A DNA stretch of 64,000 nt from Otatea glauca (GCA_036346275.1 CM070723.1:28960176-29024175); one strand, 5' to 3'. Shown: positions 11,514 to 23,552, numbered from the stretch's first letter. A program made the numbers and translations. The notes: a model not told the origin generated them from the letters alone.

Positions 11514-14400
11514 ATGAGTATGATCAGGCATCAGGTTGACAAGCTTAAAGGCAAGTTCAGCGGGTCGTCCTCCAGAAGGTCGAGGAGCAAGGGTTCTGAT
11601 GGTCAGGACTCGACGGCCGGCAGCGCCATATTTGCTGGGGCGGCGCAGATTAGACAGCGGCAGGAGCAGCTCCAGAGGTGCTTCGATGAGCAGGCACGAG
11701 AACATGCGCGGGAGCAGCCACAGGAGGACGAGGCGAGTAGGGGTTGCGGAGGAGGGGGTTGGGATGTGAGCATGACGACATGGGCGAGGCGACGACGAGG
11801 AGGTCGTTGGGGGGTGGCGGTGGGACGACAGATACAGATGCAGACGCCGAGGCCGAGGCAGCGGCAGATGCAGAGTTGGAGGCGAACTTAGAGCCAGTTG
11901 AAGAGGGCGGGTCTTCTTCGGGTACCATCAGGTATATGTGTAGTATTGGATTATCATTTAATCTCCATATTTAAATTGTAATGTCTATGAACTAATTATT
12001 TGCATTTCAGTTTCAGTAAAACCGTCTCGATTCGTTCGAGATGCAACCCGGCCGATAGGAGGTTGATAGAGGTACACGGGAGCGAGTATGAGTTATATCT
12101 TCTCTTTTAGCATTAGCTAAGTGACAACTTATTGTTTTGATGCATCTCTGTCTTGTATTTTGTTGTAGGCACTAGAAAGAGCCGGGTTGGACTTGGACGG
12201 GTCACATTACAAAGGTTAACATTTGTGCTAGGAGCCCTTGGCCGGTATTACTACCCCGCATGGTTGAGTCAGCGGGATAGATTCGCGGCCCACAACTGGA
12301 AGCACTGGGTGTTGAAGGAGAACGTGGAAGGAGGCGAAGACAACCAAACATGTCACGCTGCAGATGTGGGTCTGGCTTCGGTGAGTTTGTGTTATGTATT
12401 TACTCTATTTGAGTATTGCTTTAAATGTAAGTACAATTTGTGAGGTGTGATTATATGCGGGAGAGGTTCCGCTTGAGAACGAAGACGATTACAACGCTTT
12501 GAAGAAGGCCAAAAGCGCCTTCAACAGGCGGCACAAAAGGTTGTCTGAGATTCGCTCAAAGAATGCAGATTCAAGCCGTCATCAATTTTACAAGAGGGTG
12601 AAGAAGGTGAACATGAGAAGAGGACCAGAGGCGAGGAGGATACACTGACAGAACAAGAGTATCTCCGAGCTCGGTCGATTGGATAATGAAGGACATGGAG
12701 GCTTGGAGGTGGATGTGCCAGATCGGGGGTCTGAGGATTTTCAAGAAAATCAAATAGAAATCGAGGGAATGTAAGAAGTAGATTGGGAAGCACAAGCACG
12801 GCAGCAGATGCACACATTGGCCTAGAGCAACGCATGGTAAGTATCGGTATTATAATTGTTAGTGAATTTGTCACTATGTTTATAACTTTGCATCGTAGGA
12901 GGTGAAAGTGGGAGTACTCCAGCTTTGTGGAAGTTTACATCCGGGGCACCAAGGCGAGGATCCACAGTAACCGGATGTGTTGTGCGGCAGACGGGCTAGT
13001 GAGAGGATGGTAAGTATAAATGACACAATATGTTTTGTCCAAATTTACATCCGGGAGCACCAAAATGCTGTTTTGCAAAGGCGTCATATGCGAACAAATG
13101 ACACAACGTCATGGGCCGGAGGTTGATTGAAGGGCCGCACCGGCCGATGTGGAAGCGTTGTACCACGTTGAGGGGCCTAAAGCATGGGAGGTTCGTTAAT
13201 AAAACTGATTTTATTTGTTTTCGCTCTACTAAGGAAAAAAATGTTGCATGGTCACATTTCAGTATATATCGTTTGTAGGTGGGCCATGGGGGATGGAGTT
13301 GTGGACTACGATCGTCCTCCACGAGGCTCGGTTTCCTCACAGGGGAGTGCTCGCTCGTCGAGGTCCGCACGGGAAGCACAAGCGCACGAGGAGGCTCGTG
13401 AAGCGCGAGAGGAGGCTCGTCAAGCGCGAGAAGAGTCTCGTCAAGCATGAGAGGAAGCTCGCAGAAGCCGAGAAGACTCAGAATACATGAAAATGTATCT
13501 GCAGGTACAATCTCAACTTTGAACAAAACGCTCAAGTTTACATTTGTGATTAAAATCTAACAAACAATCTATATGCAGCAACTGTCACAATCTCTTGGAC
13601 CTAACGTGCCAGTGTTTCACCCTCCTGTTCCGCAGGTAAAGATACTTGAGTTCATTACTCTTTAATTCACTTAGCTCGTAAAATCACGAATTCACAAACT
13701 GGACTATTATGTCATAGGGCTCCCAGCCACCTCCCTTCTACATGTTTTCTCCGCACATGCAGCCACCACCACAAGGAGAAGCATCACAGGTGCTCACCTC
13801 CCGGCGCCCTTCATAAACCCTATCGGGATGCAGGCACCACCCCTAGGAGATGCACCTCAGGTTATATGATATTCTCATGCATTCTTTATTTTCAAAAAAC
13901 TCTATAATGTATACTTCATATCACAAACTATGATCCACAGAGCTCCCAGCCTCCTCCTCCTTTCTACATGTTCACTCCACAGATGCAGCCACCTTCTGCA
14001 GGAGAGGTACCACAGGTAAAGACGGATCGGTTCAATTCGTTATTCAAAATTTGAATGAATGATTTATATGTGGCATAATGTACCTTTCTATGCCTTACAG
14101 GGCTCCCAGCCTTCAAACCCGTTCTACATGTACCCACCACCTATGCCAAGCCAAGGAATGCCTATGTACTTCAACCCATGGGCCCTGCAGCCACCTCAGA
14201 CGACACCACAGGTATGGATGTCGAAAACATTCTAAGTTTGCGATCCGAGCTAAGTTTGTCAATTCTTGAACTTACAGGTTTCTGGGTCACGCCCTCCAGC
14301 ACGTACTAACGACGACATCATAGAAGACATCTTCAACAGCACCGGCGGTGGCGGTGGTCATTGCGTACGTAGTTTACAAATTGCCGTTTTGGATGTGTGA
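11514..14400 (+). pseudogene. CACTA-D second gene, TNPA-like, with duplicated proline-rich exons
   Basis: Its ATG follows a splice acceptor directly (GAACAG, ending 11513), as expected if it is alternatively spliced from the transposase transcript as in En/Spm. Segments in order: Ser/Arg-rich start with a Gln/Glu-rich stretch (11514-11760), an acidic run after a frame change (to 11931, then a GT donor), a region with LTFVLGALGRYYYPAWL (12205-12360), a charged coiled-coil-like stretch of REEARQA heptads (13270-13500), then five phase-0 exons: 13579-13635, 13718-13789 (with an unspliced extra module to 13860), 13941-14015, 14101-14211 and 14278-14400. Four of the modules share a GSQPPPFYM-type core, and the last exon ends at a stop. 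There is no second repeat block upstream of it. The TNPA/Ptta assignment rests on position and general character, so the family call is tentative. Confidence 0.6.
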
Positions 14401-15796
14401 TTGATTATCTAAGGATCTGCTAGAATGTCTCCTTCTGGTTTGAGAGATTGATATATATTATAACTGCAAATGTTTTTTTGTCTGCTGAGTGGATGTCCTA
14501 TTTACTAGAGAGGTCATGCCGAAATTTTGTACATTTCAATGACTTAGTTTTAAGCCGGTTTTAAAGAGTTAAAAGGTTGGTTTCGGTCTTTTAGTAGAGG
14601 TAGTAGGTTTGGTGTCTTGTTTGTTAATTCTTCGTTCGCTTGAACTTTGTTGTGGAGTTTGATGACTTGGTGAGCTACCTGCCCCATCCCTTCCTTTCTC
14701 TTGCTCAAATTTAGGAACATTAGTTGCAATTTAGTTGAGATTACATATGCTTTCGTAGGAAATTTAGTTCATTCTTTGAATATGAGATTACATGTGAGAT
14801 TACATATGCTTCATTGAATATGAGATTATATATGCTTCCGTAGGAACTTTAGTTCATTCTTTGAATATGAGATTACATATGAGATTACATATGCTTCATT
14901 GAATATGAGATTACATGTGCAATGGATGGACATATACTTCGTAGGAAATCTAGTTCATTCTTTTAGTATATATCAATCTGAGTAATCTGTTGCAATAGTG
15001 ATAATTTTGTTGAAATGCATAACTTAGTCGATTTTAGGACATTTAGGCAACTCTTTCTTAAAACTTGCACAAATCATCTCAATGTTCATACTTGAAAAGG
15101 TTTACTTGTGTGCTTATGAAAGTTCATTGTTTGTGCTCTGTAGATAAGTGATGGTTTACCAAATCATTAACCCATTACGTGCTATTTGATTTTTCTTTCA
15201 TCACAACTTTTGATTTGAACCTTATATTGTGTCGATTTCTTGGAATTGAAAAGTTATCTTAAGACAACTTGTTCAATTGTAAACTTATGTTTTAAATGCT
15301 TTATATGGCATCCTTGTAGAATGTGTTGTTTGCCCATGTACAATCTGATTGTTTATCCTTGTAGAATGTTTTATATTTGTACTTTGTATATTGAACTCTT
15401 AAAATGACTACCAAAACTCTTAATTGCTTCTTTGAACTATTTTCACTGTTTGTTATCTTTTGAATACTCAGTGATGCAATTAGGGTCTTTGGAAGTTGAA
15501 TTAAATAATTTTAGTTGTAATCTTGGCCTTATGTTAATACTAGAGAGTATTACTTTGATGCTTCATTGAATATGAGATTGATGTTCATATGATTATTGAG
15601 CATATCTTGACTAGCTCGTACGTGTAGTTCTTATATATAGTATCTATTCTTGTTTAGCTTGACCTGTCATATTGATATTCTCATATTGTGTCTTGGTTGA
15701 ATAGTACTATTGATATTATCATATTGATATTCATTTGAATCAGCATAATGTTACTTGTAGCACAACCTAAGTTAATCTTGAACTTGCGGGTTTTAG
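14401..15796. other. Non-coding spacer in CACTA-D with a short internal repeat
   Basis: This is AT-rich DNA without coding potential. At about 14752-14935 the phrases GAATATGAGATTACAT and ATATGCTTC recur four or more times, with TTAGTTCATTC also repeated. The spacer separates the second gene from a later copy of its last exon (15797 onward), so it is probably sequence inserted into or duplicated within the gene's 3' end. Confidence 0.5.
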
Positions 15797-16340
15797 GTCA
15801 CGCCCAAAGACGCACTAACGATTTACATCATAGAAGACATCTTCAACAGCGCCGACGGTGGTGGTAGCGCCCACAACTCCAACAACCCCGAGGCATGAAT
15901 TCCATTGTGACCTCGATTGGTGTATAAATGTTGTACTTTATAACTTGTTGTGATGGATACGTTGTGATTGACTTATTGTGATGGACTTATTTTAATGGAA
16001 TGTGGATTGTATCTATTTCGGTTGTAATGTGTTGTACGTCATTGCGTAGTTTACAAATTGCCGTTGGATGTGTGATTGGATTATCTAAGGATCTGCTAGA
16101 ATGTCTCCTTCTGGTTTGAGAGATTGATATATATATTATAACTGCAAATGTTTTTTGTCTCACGAGTGGATATCCTATTTACTAGAGAGGTCATGCGAAA
16201 TTTTTACATTTCGGAGACTTAGTTTTAAGCCGGTTTTGAAGAGTTAAAAGGTAGGTTTCAGTATTTTAGTAGTGGTAATAGGTTTGGTGTCTCGTTTGTT
16301 AATTCTTCGTTCGCTTGAACTTCATTATGGAGTTTGTCTT
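15797..16340 (+). repeat. Duplicate of the second gene's last exon and 3' flank
   Basis: 15797-15898 repeats the last exon of the second gene (shared IIEDIFNS, Gly-rich run) but ends HNSNNPEA then stop, whereas the first copy at 14278-14400 runs into a different tail. 16039-16340 then repeats about 300 bp of the sequence at 14358-14665 with scattered substitutions and small indels. The two copies are about 1.68 kb apart in direct orientation. Confidence 0.8.
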
Positions 16341-16544
16341 TTGTGTTAGTGTTTCTGATTAGATTTGAACAAAATAGATGATCCTTCTTATTTATTCTTC
16401 GCTTAGCAATTTTTAGTTTCAATTTTCTTTTTGCCTTTTCTTTTCTTTGTTATATGTATTGAGTGCGATGCATATATATAAATATATATACATTTGGATA
16501 TATATATGGATATATATATTTTTTTTTGTAAAAATGACTGATAA

Positions 16545-16874
16545 ATTCGTGAGCCATTCAAAACCCACGAATTTATCTGGCTGCTCCAGTTAAATTCGTG
16601 GGTTTAATAAACCCACGAATTTAATCTGTTAAATTCGTGGGTTTATTAAACCCACGAATTTAACTCAGATTCCCAATTAAATTCGTGGGCTTGGCAGAAA
16701 CCCACGAATTTAACTTAAATTCGTGGGTACCCACGAATTTAATTGATTAATTTCGTCGAGTTAAATTCGTGAACTAAATTCGACGGTTTGCTCACGAATT
16801 TAAATTAAATTCGTGGGTTTTGGCCTAAATTCGTGGGTTTTTGGCCCACGAATTTTTCCCTGATTCTTGTAGTG
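16545..16874 (+). repeat. CACTA-D right subterminal repeats and terminal inverted repeat
   Basis: Perfect or near-perfect inverted pairs of AAATTCGTGGG and CCCACGAATTT are packed here more tightly than at the left end, separated by 2-20 bp. The block ends in the inverted CACTACAAG terminus at 16874. A TATATA-rich low-complexity tract (16451-16530) lies just inside it. Confidence 0.88.
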
Positions 16875-16877
16875 TGT

Positions 16878-18790
16878 CTTCGACGCAGGACAATTCTTTT
16901 TGCACCTGATTGACCACGAGCATTAAATCTCCGCGAACCGCCAAACGTCGGATGCCGAGTGATATGGCGATGCGGAGCCCATGGATGAGCGCCTTGTACT
17001 CGGCGGCATTGTTCGATGCGGGAAAAAGTATTTGCAGAACATACCTCAACCGTTCTCCACTTGGTGATATGAGCACTATACCAGCCCCCGCGCCGCTGAG
17101 CATGAGGGAACCGTCGAAGTACATGGTCCAATACTCGAGTTCCTTGACGACCGCCGGGCTTTGAAGTTTTGTCCACTTGACGGTGAAGTCGGCGAGCGCT
17201 TGAGACTTGATAGCGGTGCGAGGCTTGAATAGGATATCAAAAGCTCTAAGCTCGATTGCCCACTTTGCAATTCTCCCAGTGGCCTCCTGGTTGTGAAGTA
17301 TATCTCCTATTGGGAAGGAGGTGACCACCGAAACAGTATGCTCTTGGAAGTAGTGCTTGAGTTTGCGAGATGTAAGAAGTACGGTGTATAATAATTTTTG
17401 CACTTGTGGATACCGCACCTTTGATTCACTCAGGACCTCGCTGATGAAATAGACCGGGTGTTGGGTCTTCTGCATGTGGCCCGGTTCTTCCCTTTCGACG
17501 ATGATTGCAGCGCTGACTACGTGAGTCATTGCCGCGATGTAAAGTAACAAAGGTTCTGCTGGCATCGGTGAAACCAAGACCGGGGGCGTCGTTAAGAAGG
17601 TCTTCAAATCTTCAAACATTTGTTGTGCCTCAGGCGTCCACTGGAACTTGTCCAGCTTCTTGAGGAGTTTAAAGAATGGCATACCTCGCATACCCAGTCG
17701 GGAAATAAACCTGCTGAGTGCCGCCATGCATCCTGTAAGCTTCTGGACGTCCTTTTGGCAAGTCGGCGGTTCCATATTTGATATGGCCCTTATCATTTCT
17801 GGGTTGGCCTCAATGCCTCACTGTGATACGATAAACCCAAGCAGTTTTCGCGAAGATACTCCGAAAACACACTTCTCAGGATTAAGCTTCATGCTGAAGG
17901 CCCTTAGACTTTCGAACATCTCGGTTAGGTCAGCGATAAGATCCTTCCTCTCCCGAGTCTTTACCACAACATCGTCCACATATGCCTCCACATTGCGTCC
18001 AAGTTGGGCGTGAAAACACCGTCAGATTATTGCACGATACGCTGCGCCAAAGATTTTTCAACCCGAACGCCATCGTGGTATAGCAAAAGGCCCCAAAGGG
18101 CGTGATGAACGAAGTCTTGATATGATCCTCCGCCTTTAGGCGAATCTGGTGGTACCCTGAGTAGGCATCGAGGAAACTCAGAATCTTGCACCCAACGGTT
18201 GAGTCAATCACCTGATCAATTCGAGGTAGCCCAAAGGGATCCTTCGGACATGCCTTGTTGAGATCAGTATAATCAACGCACATGCGCCGAGTTTTATTCT
18301 TCTTTTGAACTAGTACAGGGTTTGCCAACCAATCGGGGTAATACACTTCTTTGATAAAACCTGCATCTAATAGCTTGGTGATCTCCTGCTTGATGGCGTT
18401 CCGATGATCTGGAGCGAACCGCCGGAGTCTTTGCTTGATTGGCTTTGCCTTTTCATCGACGTGTAAGGAATGCTCGATCACCTCCCTAGGAACACCCGGC
18501 ATGTCGGATGGTTTCCAGGCAAAGGTGTCTTTGTTAGCCTGGAGGAAGGTGACGACCGCACCTTCCTATTTACCCTCGAGCCCTATCCCGATCAGAGTCG
18601 TTTTGGACAGGTCGGATGGGTCGAGAATAATTCTCTTGGTCCCTTCTCCAGCCTTTATTCCTGACATGGCTTGCTTCTTGGATGGGATGTCGCCTTCTTC
18701 TCGCAACGTGGCAGCCTCTGCCTAGACATTCTACCCCTCGGCGGCTGCCTCCTGCAGCTCGGCAAGTTCACAATTCACTCGGTCGCATTC
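16878..18790 (-). pseudogene. LTR-A pol: reverse transcriptase and RNase H
   Basis: On the minus strand, 18500-18060 carries RT motifs (NPVLVQKKN, MCVDYTDLNKACPKD, LDAYSGYHQI). The catalytic YVDD box lies near 17975 in another frame, followed by the RT thumb. 17796-17260 has the first RNase H with LLYIAAMT and PVYFISEVL. 17160-16880 has the second, archaeal-type RNase H (MYFDGS, GAGIVLISPSG, NNAAEYKALIHGL) and runs into the CACTA-D insertion. Upstream (18790-18500) is the protease-RT linker with in-frame stops. Several frame changes make it a pseudogene. Confidence 0.87.
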
Positions 18791-19190
18791 CAGACATCGC
18801 TTGACGTCGCTGCGAACCGTGATGACGCTTTTGGGTCCAGGCATCTTCATCATCAAATAGGTGTAGTGCGGGACGGCCATGAACCGAGCCAGACCGGGTT
18901 TCTCAAGATAGCGTGATACGCTGTCTCGAAATCCGCTACCTCGAAATTTATATATTCGGTCCGATAGTTGTCTTTGGTACCGAAGGTGACGGGGAAAGCG
19001 ATCTGCCCGAGCGGGAACGAAGACGCCCCAGGGATCACCCCGTAGAACGGCTGAGAGCTCGGCCTTAGCTCGGAGCGGGGGATGTTCATATTGTCGAAAG
19101 TCTTGGCGAATAAGACATTGAGTCCACTCCCTCCATCGATCAAGACCTTCTTGAGCTTTACATTGCGAATGACAGGGTCGAGCACTACAG
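18791..19190 (-). pseudogene. LTR-A aspartic protease
   Basis: A retroviral-type aspartic protease is readable at 19185-18853: VLIDGGSGLNVLF contains the active-site Asp in the D-G-G form common in this plant lineage. It is followed by the flap region with YGVIPG and the FEVADFETAYHAILRNPVW segment. It overlaps the gag stop at 19185 in a different frame. The protein then breaks near 18850 after the conserved W-L. Confidence 0.82.
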
Positions 19191-20829
19191 GGTACTACCC
19201 GGATGTAGAACCCGGTTGGGGTGATCCGAGCAGTCGAAGGTGATCGGGACCTCAGACCACTTTAGATACTGGGGGGTTGTCGGTTCCACCGCATTGATCT
19301 CCCGAGCGGTGAGCTTTTGCTTCCGCTTGGACTCGTATCCGGTGGAGCCCCCGTATATGTAGTTCAGCTTGTGCTCGGGCTCTTGGTAATCGTCCTCGCT
19401 GGGAGGGTCTTTCTTCTTGGCAGCCTCATCCCTCGCTGGAGCCGGTTGCCTGTTGCTTTCTTGCGCAAAATGCTTCAGGGTGAAGCAGTCTTTGGCGACG
19501 TGCTTTCCCTTAGGGTGGAAAGGATAGATCGCTTCCATGACGGTACTGTAATCGGGTGCCTCCCTCCACGTGGCTCGGGGCCGGCTGCGTTCAGCTACCG
19601 CGACTAGCTCCTCGCCTTTTCGCTTTTTGTCTTTATGCTTGGAGGACTCGGGCTTGTCGCCTTTGCTCTTCTGCTGCGGGCGATCTTCTTGGCGCTCGGC
19701 CAGGGCGTCTAAGGCCGTGGCATAGCGGTCGGCTAATGCAAACATCTCCTTTACGGAGGCCGGTGATTTCCTGGACATTTTCTTGATTAGATCAGGATCA
19801 CTTACCCCTTTCTGAAAGGCTGCCACCACCACTGCATCAGATACGTCCCTGATGGTGTTCTTCTTCTGCATGAAACGCCGGATGAAATCTCTCAGCGTCA
19901 CGTCTTTCTTCTGGTGAAGCTGATATAGGTCCCACGGGGTGCCGGGCCTCTCGTAGGTTCCCTGGAAGTTCGCAATAAATTGATCGCAAAGATCACTCTA
20001 GGAGTCCACCGAGTTCGCAAGAAGTCCCGTGAGCCATGCTTGAGTTGAAGGGGACAGATTGACTGGCAGATATTTTTCCATAACATTTTGATTGCCCCCA
20101 GCTGCTTTAACCGCCAGGGCATAGACCTGCAGCCAAGCTTCTGGGTCTCGCTCCCCGTAAAACTTAACGATACCCTTGGGGTTGAAACCTTCGGGCCATA
20201 CCACTCGGCGTAACCGAGAGGTGAACGCTCAGATTTCGTCGATGGATCTGTCGTCCTGATGAGGGGGAGTTCGGCGTGGCGAGCCTCTGGCTTGACGATC
20301 GTCATCAACGCGTTGGGGTGGCGTTCGGCGCGGCGAGTCCATGACTCGACGATCTTCGTTGTCGTTCCGACCCCGGCGATGATGGTCTCTATAGTCGTTG
20401 CAGTCGTCGTACCTTCGATCGCTTCGTGGACCGTGGCCGATACCGAAGCATTCGTAGTCGTCGTGGCGCCAGCGTCGATCTTCTTCGTCCCGCTCTTGCC
20501 GCCTGGCGGTGATGTCTTGGCGGAGGTCGCGGTTGAGATTCCGACGGATGTCTCCGACTGGTTGTATGGGGCGCCGATCGCGGTATTCGACCGTTGCACC
20601 GATCGCTAGCGACGTGGGTAGCCGCGTGGGAGCGCTAGTGCGCTGCTCCTACCGGCTTTTCCTGATTCTGCTGAATGGTTGCCGCCGTCACCATGGCCTT
20701 GATCTGGGCCACGATTGGGGCCGTCGGGCTGTTAGATGCAATCATCGGGTCCAGCGTGTCGAGGAGCGTCTTGGAGGCGACGACGTTCTGCTGCGGCGTA
20801 TGGAAGACAGCTTGGTCTCTCAATCTTGA
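19185..20829 (-). pseudogene. LTR-A gag
   Basis: The readable order from the N-terminus is an Arg-rich start (20823-20635, other frame), a variable region, the gag core (WPEGFNPKGIVKFYG; DPEAWLQVYALAVKAAGG; TLRDFIRRFMQKKNTI) and a basic Lys-rich stretch. A zinc-knuckle-like segment FHPKGKHVAKDCFTL follows; the first Cys expected of a CxxH form is replaced there. The frame changes at about 20600, 20200 and 19900, so no full-length product can be made. Confidence 0.82.
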
Positions 20830-21249
20830 TTGTAGGATGTCCTCGTGGACATGGCGGCCGCGAGATCGAAGCGATCTCGTCTGTGCCTCCTTACCCTTAC
20901 GAAGAAGGCGATCTTCCCCCGCCGCTTCTTGAATCTCTTGCTGGCGTTGGAGATCGGTCTTCTGTTCTTCTATTGCGTAGATGCCGCGAAGATCGTAGCA
21001 GTTCCTCGTGACGCTGACTGGTTTGCTGGATGAGTCAGAGTGGCATACCTGAGATGGCTCGGCCTGATCTTTACCAGATTGGATCTAGTTTAAGTCCAGG
21101 CAAACAAGTTCTCCACGCGCATCTACGACGAAGTCTAGGCTTCCAAAGTAGAAAGCCTGGCCGGAGAAGAAGGTGGCGATGATTCCGCTGGTTGCTCCAT
21201 CGAGTCTTTAGGAAAAGATTGTAGCGCTTCCCCTACCTGGTGAGCCAAC
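20830..21249 (-). other. LTR-A 5' leader with primer-binding-site-like sequence
   Basis: This is the untranslated segment between LTR and gag. Directly inside the LTR the minus strand reads GT then TGGCTCACCAGGTAGGGG, a TGG-initial sequence placed where a tRNA primer would pair. I cannot name the tRNA from memory. Confidence 0.55.
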
Positions 21250-21762
21250 TGTCGACTTTTGTAGTCGGCAATAAATTTATGGGGCAGGCACTAGATCTCA
21301 AACTCGAAGGTCACACAAAACAAAGGTTTAGACAGGTTCAGGCCCTCAACGGAGGAGTTAATACTCTAGTCCTGTGTGCTGGGATTATGTGGATCTCTTA
21401 GATCTAAGATTGCTCAAAGCGTGATGTGCTCTGTGCGATATGCGATGTGTTCTTATCTCTCTATTGTTGCCCGCCCTCTCCCTTATATAATGGGGGTGGG
21501 GCAGTTTACAGAGCCCTGATCGATCTAAGGGATTCCGATCGGTTACAGGATTCTAGTCGGTTACAGGATAGAGTTTACATCTTTATCTACCCTGTTAACA
21601 ACTCGGATTACAATCGTATCTTTTATATCTAAATATCCATTCAATTGTCTATAGGATGTACCCCTTGCGCACGGCAGCAAGGCTTGGCGCGGAGCTTATC
21701 CTTTGGGCCTTCTACTTGGCCCTGACTTCTCCTCAGACAATGCTGGGCCAGTTATGAATACA
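21250..21762 (-). repeat. LTR-A 5' LTR
   Basis: The 513-bp segment has TG...CA ends: on the + strand it starts TGTCGACTTTTGTAGTCGG and ends TGAATACA. It sits immediately outside the primer-binding-like site. On its other side the sequence switches to the LTR-C family. The element's target duplication cannot be checked because its other end is off the window. Confidence 0.75.
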
Positions 21763-22448
21763 CCTGGTTTCATATATGCCACACCTACCACCCTGGATGA
21801 GTCCCTCAACCCTAGAGCACTCATCAAGGGCTAGGATTAACCCACTCACACAGCCATGCAAGGGCTCACCCAAAACCCACACACATAAAGGGTTTTCTTG
21901 CACGGTTTTCAAAGCATACTAACTAGACCCGCTATCCTATCAACTAGACCGCAATATGACGGCCCTCATCGATCCGAGCAGCATCTAGCTAGCATCTCAT
22001 CCATTCCTTGTCTTCATGGCTTGCACGAACTCCGTCTCCGATCATCTTCCAGCGATCCCCGACCATTTGGACCTCCGACGCTCCTCGCTTAGACCCGGTT
22101 ATCCTTCGCCTCACCATGATCTAGCATCATCGACCTGCAACCATCAAAAACAAGGAAATACATCACATAGCATTGTCCAAAATGATATGCAATAAGCCTC
22201 ACACAAATTCAAAATTCAATTTCAACATTCGCTCTGTTGGCCGGCAGTACTACCTCCTGGGGCAGGTAGTGCCGCTTGGCCGGCACTACCGCTCCCACAC
22301 GGCCGGTATTGCCACCATTGGCAAAGACAACTCAAATTGCTTCATTTTTGAAAATCCAATTCAAATCATACTCATATCCAAGCAATCCTAGCTCAAATAT
22401 AGTCAATAACTCATCACCAACAAAGATAGACCTCCACATGGTCTTTCA
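21763..22448. mobile_element. Partial copy of the LTR-C family (insertion site of LTR-A)
   Basis: From about 21775 this matches 2676-3261 of LTR-C nearly base for base (shared CTCAACCCTAGAGCACTCAT, then ACTCATCACNAACA near the end). It ends ATGGTCTTTCA against ATGGTCCTTCA in LTR-C. Its left part would lie on the far side of LTR-A, outside the window. It also has a GCCGGTACTACC-rich stretch at 22240-22315 that is absent from LTR-C. Confidence 0.82.
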
Positions 22449-22520
22449 CTCATTAAGGTCTAGAACGAAAGCATTAAATGTAATACGTAAAGGAGTAATT
22501 AAGGCTACTTTAGTCACTTA

Positions 22521-22813
22521 GGGCATGTACAGGAAGGTCACCTCAGCTTACTTTTAGTATGTGTACGTCAGGTTTGTCCTATGTGAAAGAGCGAGAACAT
22601 ATGAGAGAGAAGAGAGTTGGCTCTTATTTAGTAGTAAGCATTGCACGAGAGCATAGGTAGATTAGTTATATGCCAGAGAGAAGAAATAGTTAATGCACGA
22701 CATCTAGAGCCAATCTTTAGAAATAACTATTGTACAAATTGGCTTTAGTGCTTACTCTAGATGACATGGATGGGAGATGGAGTAAGCAGCTGATTTTATT
22801 ATTGTACTTGCCC
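22521..22813. mobile_element. MITE, 293 bp
   Basis: Ends GGGCATGTACA and TGTACTTGCCC form an imperfect terminal inverted repeat. The flanking bases are TTA on the left and TAA on the right, compatible with a TA duplication or a decayed TWA one, so the superfamily is left open. It has no coding region. The stretches on each side (22449-22520 and 22814-22981) show nothing recognisable. Confidence 0.6.
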
Positions 22814-22981
22814 TAAACATTCATTGGTCTTGCTGCAAGATGAAAATAGACCTTATAAATCATGAGAATAAGAAACTATGGTAATAAATTTAACTATTTG
22901 TTGCCATAGATGTGAATCCTCGTAGTGGTGTTGGACTAATTGTTCGTCATCTCAAAATATGTATGTGTCTTATAAAAATCA

Positions 22982-23332
22982 CACTACTACACAAATATAC
23001 ATCACAATCGGTTCTTTTTTATCATCACAATCGGTTCTGGTAGTGACACAAAGTCATGAGACAGAGATGAGACGGTGCTATTACAATCGGTTCTTGCCCG
23101 ATAGAGATGAGAGTGTCATCCCTATCGATTCTTTATAAGAACCGATAGAGATGAGGTGGTCATCTCTATCGCTTTTTACAAAGAACCGATAGAGATGATG
23201 CACTCATCTCTATCGCTTCTTCTAAAGAACCGATAGAGATGAGGGGCTCATCTCCATCGCGTTTTCTAAAGAACCGATAGAGATGATGTGGTCATCTCTA
23301 TCGCTTCTTACAAAGAACCGATAGAGATGAGG
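22982..23332 (-). repeat. CACTA-E left terminal repeat block
   Basis: Units of CATCTCTATCGNTTCTT pair with AAGAACCGATAGAGATG at about 45-50 bp spacing. The outermost units use the ATCACAATCGGTTCT variant. The same unit types occur in the same order at the right end of CACTA-G (45955-46521), inverted. Confidence 0.88.
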
Positions 23333-23552
23333 GGGTGTGCTATTTTCCAATTCACCCTCCTAATTCAGCACATATTTTACACAGTATGCACATATCACAT
23401 TCAAACAACATAGATTACACATATTATGCACATATCACATTCACAGAACACAAAAACTTTACATTATATTTTCACATCATTAAGCTCCAAATCTACCATA
23501 TATTATATTCTACTGTTTACCTTTCTAATTAAGCATTTTCAGTTGTGATCGG

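Larger units (their letters stand above)
6424..16874 (+). mobile_element. CACTA-D: 10.45 kb En/Spm-type transposon with two genes
   Basis: The left end reads CACTACAAGAAACAGAG and the right end is its near-perfect inverted copy (CACTACAAGAATCAGGG). The 3 bases before (6421-6423) and after (16875-16877) are both TGT, the 3-bp duplication typical of CACTA elements. Both ends carry arrays of paired AAATTCGTGGG / CCCACGAATTT repeats. Inside, on the + strand, are a GC-rich leader, a TNP2-type transposase relic and a multi-exon second gene. The insertion splits the RNase H of LTR-A. The transposase is broken by many frame changes, so the copy is not autonomous today. Confidence 0.95.
1..21762 (-). 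mobile_element. LTR-A: Tat-lineage Ty3/Gypsy retrotransposon, 3' end beyond left edge
   Basis: Read on the minus strand this is LTR (21250-21762), leader, gag, protease, RT, RNase H, integrase and 3' untranslated DNA, the normal Gypsy order with integrase last. The 3' LTR is not in the window. The element is broken by LTR-B (243-4886) and CACTA-D (6424-16874); removing both joins the pol reading at the RNase H. A second, archaeal-type RNase H (motif YFDGS near 17110) supports the Tat lineage. Frame changes and internal stops in gag and pol show it is dead. Its right flank is a partial copy of the LTR-C family, so it landed in an older LTR. Confidence 0.88.
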
